Shown in pieces: positions 52,200 through 60,806 of a stretch of 64,000 nucleotides of DNA. The notes under the pieces are model-generated. The model was not told the origin of the DNA, made no database searches, and saw only the letters and a program-made list of their open reading frames with translations. The stretch lies in assembly GCF_014649375.1 (NCBI RefSeq), contig NZ_BMSX01000009.1, positions 248,001 through 312,000 on the forward strand, written 5' to 3'. Position 1 is the stretch's first letter; every line of letters begins with the position of its first letter. This stretch comes from Streptomyces aurantiogriseus (GTDB taxonomy: Bacteria; Actinomycetota; Actinomycetes; Streptomycetales; Streptomycetaceae). A program made the position numbers and the translations under genes.

Positions 52200-53729
52200 T
52201 CAGCGCTCGAGGTTGTTGTTGAAGCGCCGGGGCAGGCCAAGCGGGTTGTCGTCGCGGAGCTCGGGCGGCAGCAGCGCCTCCGGAGCGTTCTGGTACACCA
52301 CCGGCCGCAGCCACCGCTCGATCGCCGTGCCGCCGACGGAGGTGGACGTGGACGTGGTCGCCGGGTACGGCCCCCCGTGGTGCTGGGCCGGTGCGACGGC
52401 GACCCCGGTCGGCCAGCCGTTCACCAGCACCCGCCCGGCCAGCGGCGTCAGCTCGGCGAGGAGCTCGGCGCCCCGTCCCTGTCCGGCCGCCTCCTCCTCG
52501 GACAGCTGGACCGTCGCCGTGAGGTTGCCCGGCAGCCGCGAGAGAACGGCCTTGGCCTCGTCCTCGGACTCGTAGCGGGCGACGACGGTGACCGGACCGA
52601 AGCACTCCTCCAGGAGCAGGTCGTACGCCCCCTCACTGGCCAGCTTCTCGGCCGGAACCGTCAGGAAGCCGGCGCTGACCGTGTGCTCGCCGCCCGCCCC
52701 CGGCGTCACCGGCGACTCCACGTCGGGCAGTTCGGCGCGCTCGGCGACACCCGCGATGAAGTTGTCCCGCATCCGGTGGTCGAGCAGCACACCGGCCTCC
52801 GTGTCGCTCACGGCGTCCGTGAGCGACTTGAGCAGTCCGTCACCGGCGGCACCGGACGGCACCAGCACCAGCCCCGGCTTCACACAGAACTGCCCGACGC
52901 CCAGCGTCATCGACCCGGCGAGACCCGCACCGATCGCCTCGGCCCGCTCGGCGGCTGCCGCCTCGGTCACCAGGACCGGGTTCAGCGACCCCAGCTCGCC
53001 GTGGAACGGGATCGGCACCGGCCGGGCCGCCGCCGCGTCGAACAGCGCGCGTCCGCCCCGGATGGACCCGGTGAAGCCCGCGGCGGCGACCAGCGGGTGC
53101 TTGATGAGCTCGACGCCCGCCTCGAAGCCGTGGACGAGACCCACGACGGCCTGGTCGATGCCGTGCTCGGCGGCGGCCGCCCGCAGCACATGGGCGACCA
53201 GCTCGGACAGGGCCGGGTGGTCGGGGTGGGCCTTGACGACAACCGGGCAGCCCGCGGCCAGCGCGCTCGCGGTGTCGCCGCCGGCGACGGAGAAGGCGAA
53301 GGGGAAGTTGGAGGCCGAGTAGACGGCGACGACGCCCAGGGGCACCTTGTAGCGGCGCAGGTCCGGGACGGGCGGGGTGGCGGTGTCGTCGGGGTGGTTG
53401 ATGACGACGTCGAGGAAGGCGCCCTCGTCGACGATGCCGGCGAACGCGCGCAGCTGGTAGCAGGTGCGGGCGAGCTCGCCGGTCAGCCGGACCGGGCCGA
53501 GCGCGGTCTCGGCGTCGGCGACCTCGACGAGCTGGTCCTTGGCCGCCTCCAGACGGTCGGCGGCGGCGCGCAGGAAGGCCGCGCGGACGGCGCGGTCGGC
53601 GAGGGCCTCGCGCGTGGCGTGCGCGGCGCGGACGACGGAGTCGACCTCCTGGGCCGTGGCCTCCACCGCAACCTGTTCACGCTGCTTCCCGGTACGGGGG
53701 TCGACACTCCAGACTGGTGCTGCTGCCAC
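52200..53729 (-). CDS. Aldehyde dehydrogenase, 2,5-dioxovalerate (alpha-ketoglutarate semialdehyde) type
   Basis: NAD(P)-dependent aldehyde dehydrogenase, 509 residues from the GTG at 53729 (GGAGGG 7 bases upstream). It has VPLGVVAVYSASNFPFAFSVAGGDTASALAAGCPVVVKAHP, the catalytic Glu in PFHGELGSLNPV and the catalytic Cys in LGVGQFCVKPGLVLV. These features mark the ketoglutarate-semialdehyde branch used in pentose, hexarate and hydroxyproline catabolism. Divergent from an IclR regulator gene with a shared operator, it is likely the target of that regulator. Confidence 0.92.
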   Translation of the reverse strand: MAAAPVWSVDPRTGKQREQVAVEATAQEVDSVVRAAHATREALADRAVRAAFLRAAADRLEAAKDQLVEVADAETALGPVRLTGELARTCYQLRAFAGIVDEGAFLDVVINHPDDTATPPVPDLRRYKVPLGVVAVYSASNFPFAFSVAGGDTASALAAGCPVVVKAHPDHPALSELVAHVLRAAAAEHGIDQAVVGLVHGFEAGVELIKHPLVAAAGFTGSIRGGRALFDAAAARPVPIPFHGELGSLNPVLVTEAAAAERAEAIGAGLAGSMTLGVGQFCVKPGLVLVPSGAAGDGLLKSLTDAVSDTEAGVLLDHRMRDNFIAGVAERAELPDVESPVTPGAGGEHTVSAGFLTVPAEKLASEGAYDLLLEECFGPVTVVARYESEDEAKAVLSRLPGNLTATVQLSEEEAAGQGRGAELLAELTPLAGRVLVNGWPTGVAVAPAQHHGGPYPATTSTSTSVGGTAIERWLRPVVYQNAPEALLPPELRDDNPLGLPRRFNNNLER

Positions 53730-53761
53730 CGCGGGTCCCTCCACGCGCTCTGTATCAGGGT

Positions 53762-53779
53762 CGTTCGATATACTGAACG
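53762..53779. promoter_or_regulatory. Likely IclR operator in the divergent promoter region
   Basis: CGTTCGATATACTGAACG is a near-perfect palindrome (CGTTC...GAACG arms with TATA core) between the divergent aldehyde dehydrogenase and iclR genes. Size, A/T core and position fit IclR-family operators. Confidence 0.7.
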
Positions 53780-53839
53780 TTGTCTGTGATGCTGAATATG
53801 CTGGAGCGTATTTCCCGCCGAACGAAGGGGTCAAGGGCG

Positions 53840-54613
53840 ATGTCGGCTGGCGAGACGGGGGGCGGCGCGCAGGTCAAGTCCGCGGTGCGGACGGTTGAGC
53901 TGCTGGAATACTTCGCCGGCCGCCCCGGCATGCACTCTCTCGCGTCGGTGCAGGAGGCCGTCGGGTATCCCAAGTCCAGTCTCTACATGCTGCTGCGCAC
54001 GCTCGTGGAGCTGGGCTGGGTGGAGACCGACGCGACCGGCACGCGGTACGGCATCGGTGTACGGGCGCTGCTGGTCGGCACCTCCTACATCGACGGCGAC
54101 GAGGTGGTCACAGCCGCCCGTCCGACGCTGGACCGTCTCTCGGACGACACCACCGAGACCATCCACCTGGCCCGTCTGGACGGCACCAACGTCGTCTACC
54201 TCGCCACCCGCCAGTCCCAGCACTACCTGCGCCCCTTCACCCGCGTCGGCCGCCGCCTCCCCGCCCACTCCACCTCGCTCGGCAAGGCGCTGCTGAGCAC
54301 GTACACCGACGAGCAGGTCCGCAAGATGCTCCCGGAGACGCTGCCCGCGCTCACCGAGCACACGATCACGGACCGCGAGAAGCTCATCGAGGAGCTGCAC
54401 CAGGTCCGCGAGCAGGGCTTCGCCGTGGACCGCGAGGAGAACACGCTCGGCCTGCGCTGCTTCGGCGTGGCGATCCCGTACCGCACGCCGGCGCGGGACG
54501 CGATCAGCTGCTCGGTGCCGGTGGCGAGACTGACGCCCGCGCACGAGCAGATGGTGAAGGACGCGCTGTTCGACGCGCGCGATCGGCTGACCCTGGCGAC
54601 CCGGAGGCTCTGA
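53840..54613 (+). CDS. IclR-family transcriptional regulator
   Basis: A 257-residue regulator. The N-terminal winged helix-turn-helix is QVKSAVRTVELLEYFAGRPGMHSLASVQEAVGYPKSSLYMLLRTLVELGWVE. The C-terminal effector domain contains ETIHLARLDGTNVVYLA, LPAHSTSLGKALLS and EENTLGLRCFGVAIPYR. The ATG at 53840 is chosen because GAAGGGG lies 9 bases upstream; starts at 53780-53798 would overlap the operator. It probably controls the divergent dehydrogenase (inference from arrangement). Confidence 0.94.
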   Translation: MSAGETGGGAQVKSAVRTVELLEYFAGRPGMHSLASVQEAVGYPKSSLYMLLRTLVELGWVETDATGTRYGIGVRALLVGTSYIDGDEVVTAARPTLDRLSDDTTETIHLARLDGTNVVYLATRQSQHYLRPFTRVGRRLPAHSTSLGKALLSTYTDEQVRKMLPETLPALTEHTITDREKLIEELHQVREQGFAVDREENTLGLRCFGVAIPYRTPARDAISCSVPVARLTPAHEQMVKDALFDARDRLTLATRRL

Positions 54614-54616
54614 ACG

Positions 54617-55093
54617 GTGCAGGTGGTACTCCGCGAGGTCCACGACAGCGACCTGCCGGTCTTCTACCGGCAGCTGAACGACCCGGAAGCACTCCGGATG
54701 GCCGCGTTCACCCCCGAGGACCCGGCCGACCGGGACGCCTTCGAGGCCCACTGGAAACGCATCAGGTCCAGCGCCCTGGTCCGCACGATCCTGGCCGACG
54801 GGGATGTCGTCGGCAACGCGGCCGTGTACGGGGAGCCCGGCGAGCGCGAGGTGACGTACTGGGTGGACCGCGCCTACTGGGGACGGGGCGTGGCGACGGC
54901 CGCGCTGCGCGGGCTGCTGGCCGAGGTGCCGGAGCGGCCGCTGTACGCGCGCGCGGCGGCGGACAACGCGGGCTCACTGCGCGTACTGGAGAAATGCGGG
55001 TTCCGGGAGACGGCACAGGCCACGGGGTACGCCCCCGCGCGCGGCGAGGAGATCGACGAGGTCGTGCTGAAGCTGGAGCCCGCACCGGCCTGA
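54617..55093 (+). CDS. GNAT-family acetyltransferase (RimJ/RimL-like)
   Basis: A 158-residue acetyltransferase whose GTG follows the iclR stop by 3 bases. It has VVLREVHDSDLPVFYRQLNDPEALRMAAFTPEDP, the VDRAYWGRGVATAALRGLLAE acetyl-CoA loop and AADNAGSLRVLEKCGFRE, typical of the RimJ/RimL group that acetylates protein N-termini or small amines. Cotranscription with iclR is likely. The substrate is unknown. Confidence 0.88.
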   Translation: MQVVLREVHDSDLPVFYRQLNDPEALRMAAFTPEDPADRDAFEAHWKRIRSSALVRTILADGDVVGNAAVYGEPGEREVTYWVDRAYWGRGVATAALRGLLAEVPERPLYARAAADNAGSLRVLEKCGFRETAQATGYAPARGEEIDEVVLKLEPAPA

Positions 55094-55179
55094 GCCTCAC
55101 CGGGCCGTAGATGAACGGACGATGAGAAAACCGGGCGGACGGGAACGATTCGCCTCCGCCTGTTCGTCTTCCGGACGTC

Positions 55180-56631
55180 ATGAACAAGACGATCAGGCGC
55201 GCCTCGGTCTTCGCGCTGCTGCTGGTGTTCGCCCTGCTGATCCGGGCGACCTGGGTGCAGTTCTACGAGGGCCGGGCGCTGGCGGACGACCAGGACAACC
55301 GGCGCAACGCGATCGAGACGTACGCGAAGCCGCTCGGGAACATCATCGTGGCGGGCCAGGCGATCACCGGCTCGGCGGTCACGACGGACAGCGACCTCAG
55401 GTACCGACGCACGTACACGGACGGGCCCTTGTACGCGGCGGTCACGGGCTACGCCTCGCAGAGCTACGCCCCCACACAGTTGGAGGGCGTCTACGCGGAT
55501 TTGCTCAACGGCACGGACAGCCGGCTGAAGAGCGTGATGGACACGGTGACGAACCAGCGGGCCGACCCGGGCGACGTGATCACGACGATCGACCCGGACG
55601 TGCAGAAGGCGGCCTACGACGCACTCGGCGACACCAAGGGCGCGGCCGTCGCGATCGACCCGACGACCGGCAGGATCCTCGCGGTCGTGTCCACGCCGTC
55701 GTACGACCCGTCCTCGCTCACCGACGCCAACACCGCCGGGACTGCCTGGAAGAAGCTCAACGCGGACGCGGACAAGCCGCTCACCAACCGCGCGCTGCGC
55801 CAACCGCTGCCGCCGGGCTCGACGTTCAAGCTGGTCGTGGCGGCGGCCGCGCTGGAGGACGGGCTGTACTCGTCGGTGGACGAGAAGACGGACAGCCCGG
55901 ACCCCTACACGCTGCCGGGCACGACGACGGTGCTGCGCAACGAGAACACGTCCGCGCCCTGTGAGAACGCCTCGATCCGGGTCGCGCTGCAGTACTCCTG
56001 CAACAACGTCTTCGCGCGCATGGCCGTCCGGTTGGGGCAGGACAAGGTGAAGGCCATGGCCGAGAAGTTCGGCTTCAACGACGACGAGCTGGATGTGCCG
56101 GTGCGCGCCTACGCGAGCGTGTACCCGTCCGGCATGGACGAGTCGTCGACCGCCCTGACCGGCATCGGCCAGTTCGATGTGACCGCGACCCCGCTCCAGA
56201 TGGCCATGGTCTCCGCGGCCATAGCCAACGGCGGCAAGCTCGAGTCGCCGCACATGGTCTCGCAGATCACCGACAGCGGCGGCGACGTCCTGACGAACTA
56301 CGACGACGAGACCTCGTCCACGCAGGTCGTCAGCTCCGACACCGCCGAGCAGTTGCAGTCGGCGATGGAGACGGTCGTCGAGCAGGGCACGGGGACGAAC
56401 GCGCAGATCGACGGGGTCACCGTCGGCGGCAAGACGGGTACCGCCCAGCACGGCGAGAACAACAGCAAGACGCCGTACGCCTGGTTCACCTCGTACGGCA
56501 AGGCCGACGGCAAGGAGGTCGCCGTGGCGGTCGTGGTCGAGCAGTCGGACGCGGCGCGGTCCGAGGTCAGCGGGAACGGGCTGGCCGCCCCCGTCGCGAA
56601 GGCGATGATGGAGGCGGCGCTCAAGAACTAG
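55180..56631 (+). CDS. Class B penicillin-binding protein (FtsI/PbpA-like transpeptidase)
   Basis: Membrane-anchored D,D-transpeptidase, 483 residues. One N-terminal helix (residues ~8-25), a dimerisation domain starting NAIETYAKPLGNIIVAG, and a transpeptidase domain with the active-site PPGSTFK (Ser ~213), the SxN motif in QYSCNNVFAR and KTGTA (~417). Its short size matches Streptomyces PbpA paralogues. It stands apart from the division cluster, so a role in elongation or sporulation septation is open. A perfect terminator follows. Confidence 0.95.
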   Translation: MNKTIRRASVFALLLVFALLIRATWVQFYEGRALADDQDNRRNAIETYAKPLGNIIVAGQAITGSAVTTDSDLRYRRTYTDGPLYAAVTGYASQSYAPTQLEGVYADLLNGTDSRLKSVMDTVTNQRADPGDVITTIDPDVQKAAYDALGDTKGAAVAIDPTTGRILAVVSTPSYDPSSLTDANTAGTAWKKLNADADKPLTNRALRQPLPPGSTFKLVVAAAALEDGLYSSVDEKTDSPDPYTLPGTTTVLRNENTSAPCENASIRVALQYSCNNVFARMAVRLGQDKVKAMAEKFGFNDDELDVPVRAYASVYPSGMDESSTALTGIGQFDVTATPLQMAMVSAAIANGGKLESPHMVSQITDSGGDVLTNYDDETSSTQVVSSDTAEQLQSAMETVVEQGTGTNAQIDGVTVGGKTGTAQHGENNSKTPYAWFTSYGKADGKEVAVAVVVEQSDAARSEVSGNGLAAPVAKAMMEAALKN

Positions 56632-56633
56632 AC

Positions 56634-56666
56634 AGGAGGGGCGGCTTCGAAGAAGCCGCCCCTCCT
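56634..56666. terminator. Bidirectional terminator between PBP and NCS2 permease genes
   Basis: A perfect 15-bp stem (56634-56648 with 56652-56666) and a 3-base GAA loop, placed between the two convergent stop codons. Confidence 0.9.
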
Positions 56667-56670
56667 CACC

Positions 56671-58122
56671 TCACTGCACGCCCAGGATCTGCTCGATCGG
56701 GTCGATCGCGAAGTACACCGCGAACAGCGCCGAAGCCCCCCACAGCAGCCAGTGGATGTCCTTCGCCTTGCCCAGCACCGTCTTGATCACGACGTAGGCG
56801 AGGAAGCCCGCGCCGATGCCGTTGGTGATGGAGTAGGTGAACGGCATCACGGCGATCGTCAGGAACGCGGGGATGGCGATCTCGTACCTGTCCCAGTCGA
56901 TGTGCTTGACCTGGGTCATCATCAGGAAGCCGACCGCGACCAGCGCGGGGGCCGCCGCCTGGAGGGGGACGATGGTCAGCAGCGGGGTCAGGAACAGGGC
57001 GAGGGCGAACAGGCCGCCGGTGACCAGGTTGGAGAAGCCGGTGCGGGAGCCCTCGCCGACGCCGGCCGCCGACTCGATGTAGGAGGTCGCGGAGGAGGAC
57101 GAGGCCGCGCCGCCCGCCACCGCCGCCGCGCCGTCGATGAGCAGCACGCGGCCCAGGTTGGGCACCTTGCCGTCCTCGTCGAGCAGTTCGGCCTCGGCGC
57201 TGATGCCGACGACCGTGCCCATCGTGTCGAAGAAGTCGGACAGGATCAGGGTGAAGACGAGCAGGACGACCGTGATCGCGGTGGTCTCGCCGAAGGCGCC
57301 GAACAGGCTGAAGTGACCGATCAGCCCGAAGTCGGGGGTGTCGACGATCTTGTCGGGCCACTCGGGCGTGGTCAGGCCCCAGGACTTGATGTCGGCGATC
57401 GAGTTGATGACGATCGCGAGGAGCGTCATCGTCACGATGCTGATCAGGATGGCGCCCTTGACCTTGCGGGCGAGCAGTCCGATGGTCAGCAGCACGCCGA
57501 GGCAGAAGACGAGGATCGGCCACCCGGTGAGAGTGCCGGAGCCGCCGAGCTGCACGGGCACGGTGGTGTTGGCGGCGTCCGGGATACGGCTGACGAAACC
57601 GGCGTCGACGAACCCGATGAAGGCGATGAACAGGCCGATGCCGACGCTGATCGCCTGCTTGAGCGGCTGCGGGATGGCGTGCATGACGGCCTCGCGCAGA
57701 CCGGTCACCACCAGGACGCAGATCAGCAGGCCTTCGAGGACGATCAGGCCCATCGCGTCGTCCCAGCTCATCAGCGGGGCGATCTGGAAGGCGACGACGG
57801 CGTTGAGGCCGAGGCCCGCGGCGAGCGCGAGGGGCAGGTTGCCGCCGACGCCCATGATGATCGTCATGACGGCGGCCACCAGGGCGGTGGCGGTGGTGAG
57901 TTGGACGGGGTCCAGGGACTCGCCGAACTTGTCCTTGGCGCTGCCCAGGATGATGGGATTCAGGACAAGGATGTAGGCCATCGTGAAGAAGGTGGCGAAG
58001 CCGCCACGTATCTCACGGCCGAAGGTCGACCCCCGTTCGGAGATCTTGAAGAACCGGTCGACGCTGTTCGCCGCCATGGGCGGGGGACTTGGCCGGCCGG
58101 TCACCTTCTGCGTTTCGGACAT
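56671..58122 (-). CDS. NCS2/AzgA-type purine permease
   Basis: Proton-coupled nucleobase importer (adenine, guanine or hypoxanthine) of the AzgA branch, 483 residues and about 12-14 helices. Motifs are EIRGGFATFFTMAYILVLNP, ALAAGLGLNAVVAFQI, LSDFFDTMGTVVGISAEAELLDEDG and the AASSSSATSYIESAAGVGEGSRTG segment, all characteristic of AzgA/PbuG proteins. The ATG at 58122 has AAGGAG 8 bases upstream. The ~270 bases to the divergent sigma gene hold the promoters. No purine riboswitch was recognised. Confidence 0.95.
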   Translation of the reverse strand: MSETQKVTGRPSPPPMAANSVDRFFKISERGSTFGREIRGGFATFFTMAYILVLNPIILGSAKDKFGESLDPVQLTTATALVAAVMTIIMGVGGNLPLALAAGLGLNAVVAFQIAPLMSWDDAMGLIVLEGLLICVLVVTGLREAVMHAIPQPLKQAISVGIGLFIAFIGFVDAGFVSRIPDAANTTVPVQLGGSGTLTGWPILVFCLGVLLTIGLLARKVKGAILISIVTMTLLAIVINSIADIKSWGLTTPEWPDKIVDTPDFGLIGHFSLFGAFGETTAITVVLLVFTLILSDFFDTMGTVVGISAEAELLDEDGKVPNLGRVLLIDGAAAVAGGAASSSSATSYIESAAGVGEGSRTGFSNLVTGGLFALALFLTPLLTIVPLQAAAPALVAVGFLMMTQVKHIDWDRYEIAIPAFLTIAVMPFTYSITNGIGAGFLAYVVIKTVLGKAKDIHWLLWGASALFAVYFAIDPIEQILGVQ

Positions 58123-58395
58123 GGCGGACACTCCTTGTGACCTGGTTGATCAGTGTGCGGATGCTGGCTGGATTGTTCCCTTGTTGAACCCTCTTCAGGT
58201 TTTCGCCGTGTTACGGAATCAGAGTTCGGTCTGTCATACGGTGTTCGACCCCCCGTACCAAACCGACAAGTCGATCACTGCTACGCTTCCGGATCTCGTC
58301 CCGACCCCTCCCCGGGACATCCCCATGTCATACACATGACACGCACACCAGGCGCCCCGCCGGGTGCCGGAAGTCGCACCGAGAAGAGGTCACCC

Positions 58396-58965
58396 GTGGG
58401 CACAGTCGTCGACGACGCCGCCTCCGTGGAATTCCATGCCTTCTTCGAACGCCACTACGCCGAACTGTCCCGTCTCGCCCATCTGCTGACCGGCGAGGCC
58501 GACGCCGCCGACGATCTGGCGGCGGACGCGCTGCTGGCGTTGTGGCACCGCTGGGACCGGGTGCGCGCGGCCGACCATCCGGTGGCGTACGCGCGGGGCG
58601 TCGTCGCCAACCTGGCCCGCACCCGCATCCGCAGCGCCGTCCGCGAGCGCCGCAGGATCGCCCTGTTCTGGTCGCAGCGCGAGGAGAAGACGGAGAATCC
58701 GGATGTCGCGGGCGTTGTGGACGTCCAGTCGGCGCTGCGTAGACTCCCCTTCCGCAAACGGGCCTGCGTGGTGCTCCGGCACGCCTTCGACCTCTCGGAG
58801 AAGGACACCGCGCTCGCGCTGGGGGTCTCGGTGGGTACGGTGAAGAGCCAGACCTCGAAGGGAATGGCCGAGCTGCAGAAGCTGCTCGGCGCCAAAGGAG
58901 CTCCGCTGAAGGTGCATGCCGCGATGGCGGGGCGCACCGGTGAGTCCGTAGGAAGGGACCGATGA
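58396..58965 (+). CDS. SigE-family ECF-like RNA polymerase sigma factor
   Basis: A 189-residue sigma-70-family factor with only regions 2 and 4. Region 2 is FHAFFERHYAELSRLAHLLTGEADAADDLAADALLALWHRWDRV; region 4 is ALRRLPFRKRACVVLRHAFDLSEKDTALALGVSVGTVKSQTSKGMAELQ. This is the actinomycete SigE-fam subgroup. The GTG at 58396 has an AGAGG site upstream. It overlaps the next gene by ATGA, suggesting that its partner is a membrane-bound regulator. Confidence 0.93.
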   Translation: MGTVVDDAASVEFHAFFERHYAELSRLAHLLTGEADAADDLAADALLALWHRWDRVRAADHPVAYARGVVANLARTRIRSAVRERRRIALFWSQREEKTENPDVAGVVDVQSALRRLPFRKRACVVLRHAFDLSEKDTALALGVSVGTVKSQTSKGMAELQKLLGAKGAPLKVHAAMAGRTGESVGRDR

Positions 58966-59831
58966 CGATGCAGCGGGACGTGCACGACGAGCTGCGCGCC
59001 CGGCTGCACGGGGCGGCCGAGGCGCACGAGCCGAACCGGGCCCGCATCCTGGCCCGGGTCGAGCGGGGCATGGCGGGAGAGGATCGGGCCGATCACCGGG
59101 CGACGCGTCCGCCTCTGTGGGGCTGGGCGCGGATCGTGGGTGCCACGGCCGCGGTCGCGGGCATGCTCGCGGTCGGCGGCTACGCGGTGGCCTCCGCGGT
59201 GAAGGACGACACCCCGACGCAGCAGACGGTCGCCGTCTCGCCGGCGCCGGTGGAGTCCCCGGACGCGACGAGCCGTCCGCCGGCCTCTCCGAAGCCGACG
59301 CCCAGTTCCGGCGGCGGCGGGAAGCAGGAGCCCGAGCCGAGCAGCACCCCGCCGAAGAGCGCGCCGTCGACACCCTCCGCGCCGCCCGCCGCCACGGTGC
59401 TGCCGGGCACCGACGACACCGAGGACGGCCCGCTGTGGTCGGACGGCTCGGTGGACCCGCACAGCAACGACTTCTGGGCGCAGAGCAACATCACGCTCAA
59501 GGCATCCGAGCAACTCACAGAGCTGACCGTGCAGTTGAAGATCGCGCAGACCGGCGGGGTGTCCTCGGCGGGTGCCTGGCGGTCACTGCCGGAGGACGAC
59601 TTCACGTTCACGGTCGAGGAGAAGGACGGCTTCCTGGTCTACACCTGGCTGCTCAAGGAGGGCCGTACGGTCCCGAAGGGCGAGTGGGTGTTCGCCGGGC
59701 AGTACGACCACGACCGCGGCGGCCGGGACGCCAAGGACGACCGCTACGCGATCACGGGCAAGTCGCAGAGCCAGGAGGGCTCCGTGGGCGGCGACTTCGC
59801 GGCCCAGGACGCAGACGAGGGCGACTCCTGA
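58962..59831 (+). CDS. Membrane protein, putative anti-sigma factor or sensor for the sigma factor
   Basis: A 289-residue single-pass protein with a cytoplasmic helical N-terminus (DVHDELRARLHGAAEAHEPNRARILARVERGM). A transmembrane helix follows at about residues 54-78 (ARIVGATAAVAGMLAVGGYAVA), then a Pro/Ser-rich extracytoplasmic linker (~85-145) and a C-terminal domain (~150-289) with DFWAQSNITLKAS and WVFAGQYDHDRGGRDAKDDRY. The C-domain looks like a secreted beta-rich module. Coupled to the sigma gene by ATGA, with a GGAAGGG site. Anti-sigma function is inferred from layout; no ZAS zinc motif is seen. Confidence 0.75.
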   Translation: MTMQRDVHDELRARLHGAAEAHEPNRARILARVERGMAGEDRADHRATRPPLWGWARIVGATAAVAGMLAVGGYAVASAVKDDTPTQQTVAVSPAPVESPDATSRPPASPKPTPSSGGGGKQEPEPSSTPPKSAPSTPSAPPAATVLPGTDDTEDGPLWSDGSVDPHSNDFWAQSNITLKASEQLTELTVQLKIAQTGGVSSAGAWRSLPEDDFTFTVEEKDGFLVYTWLLKEGRTVPKGEWVFAGQYDHDRGGRDAKDDRYAITGKSQSQEGSVGGDFAAQDADEGDS

Positions 59832-59943
59832 GGGAGCCCCTCAGGACATCCCCCCAAAAAAAGTTTCGACAACGCGGCAACCCCTTCCTCACCGGTGGCG
59901 ACCACAAGGCGCAAGAGTCACCACCCACTTGAGGAATCGGTAC

Positions 59944-60774
59944 ATGACTGCTCCAGCAGAACCGCGCGTCCGGCACCGTCGCAAGGTCACCAGGCGGCGG
60001 GCGCTGATCGCGGGCTCCGCCGCGTTAGCGATCTCCGGCGCGGCGATCGTCACCACGACGATGCTCTCGTCCGCGGGCGCCGCGTCCGTCTGGCCGACCG
60101 CCAACGGCAGCAAGGCCGTGTCCTCGACGATCAAGGTCTCGGGCACGTACGACGGCAAGCTGAAGAAGTTCTACGGCGCCGGCGAGCTGGGCGGCAGCGG
60201 CCAGGAGGAGGGCCAGGACCCGGTCTTCGAGCTGGCCGACGGTGCCGTCCTGAAGAACGTGATCATCGGGACGCCGGGCGCGGACGGCGTCCACTGCAAG
60301 GGCTCCTGCACACTGCAGAACGTGTGGTGGCTGGACGTCGGCGAGGACGCCGCCAGCTTCAAGGGCAAGTCCGCCTCGTCCGTGTACAAGGTCATCGGCG
60401 GCGGCGCGAAGAACGGCTCGGACAAGGTGCTGCAGTTCAACGGCGCCGGCAAGCTCGTCGTGACCGGCTTCCGGGTGGAGAACTCCGGCAAGCTGGTCCG
60501 CTCCTGCGGCAACTGCAAGACGCAGTACAAGCGCACGATCGTGCTGAGCGACATCGACGTGGTCGCGCCCCTGAAGGCGATCGTCGGCGTGAACGCCAAC
60601 TACGGCGACACCGCCACGCTGTCGAAGATCCGCATCCAGGGCGACAGCAAGAAGAAGACCAAGACCTGCGTCCGCTTCAAGGGCAACAACACCGGCAAGG
60701 AGCCGACGGAGCTCGGCACCGGCGCCGACGGAACGACCTGCAAGTTCGCGTCGTCCGACATCATGTACAAGTAA
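59944..60774 (+). CDS. Secreted pectate lyase, PL3 family
   Basis: Extracellular pectate lyase (polysaccharide lyase family 3), 276 residues. A basic n-region RHRRKVTRRRALIAG, possibly Tat-type, precedes a hydrophobic core; the mature part starts near AASVWPTANGS. The family core is plain: NVIIGTPGADGVHCKGSCTLQNVWWLDVGEDAASFKG, including the Asp/Lys-rich calcium and catalytic region, and later VRSCGNCKTQYKR. The ATG at 59944 has GAGGAA 8 bases upstream. Next gene 32 bases downstream. Confidence 0.95.
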   Translation: MTAPAEPRVRHRRKVTRRRALIAGSAALAISGAAIVTTTMLSSAGAASVWPTANGSKAVSSTIKVSGTYDGKLKKFYGAGELGGSGQEEGQDPVFELADGAVLKNVIIGTPGADGVHCKGSCTLQNVWWLDVGEDAASFKGKSASSVYKVIGGGAKNGSDKVLQFNGAGKLVVTGFRVENSGKLVRSCGNCKTQYKRTIVLSDIDVVAPLKAIVGVNANYGDTATLSKIRIQGDSKKKTKTCVRFKGNNTGKEPTELGTGADGTTCKFASSDIMYK

Positions 60775-60806
60775 GTGAACTTTCAATAAGTGACGGAGCA
60801 CGACCC

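Noticed and set aside
56752..58140. Plus-strand open frame opposite the NCS2 permease
   Set aside because: Asp/Gly/His-rich antisense translation; the minus strand encodes AzgA motifs with a good ribosome site.
58123..58395. Purine riboswitch in front of the NCS2 permease gene
   Set aside because: No conserved three-way-junction core sequences were recognisable; the interval looks like a plain divergent promoter region.
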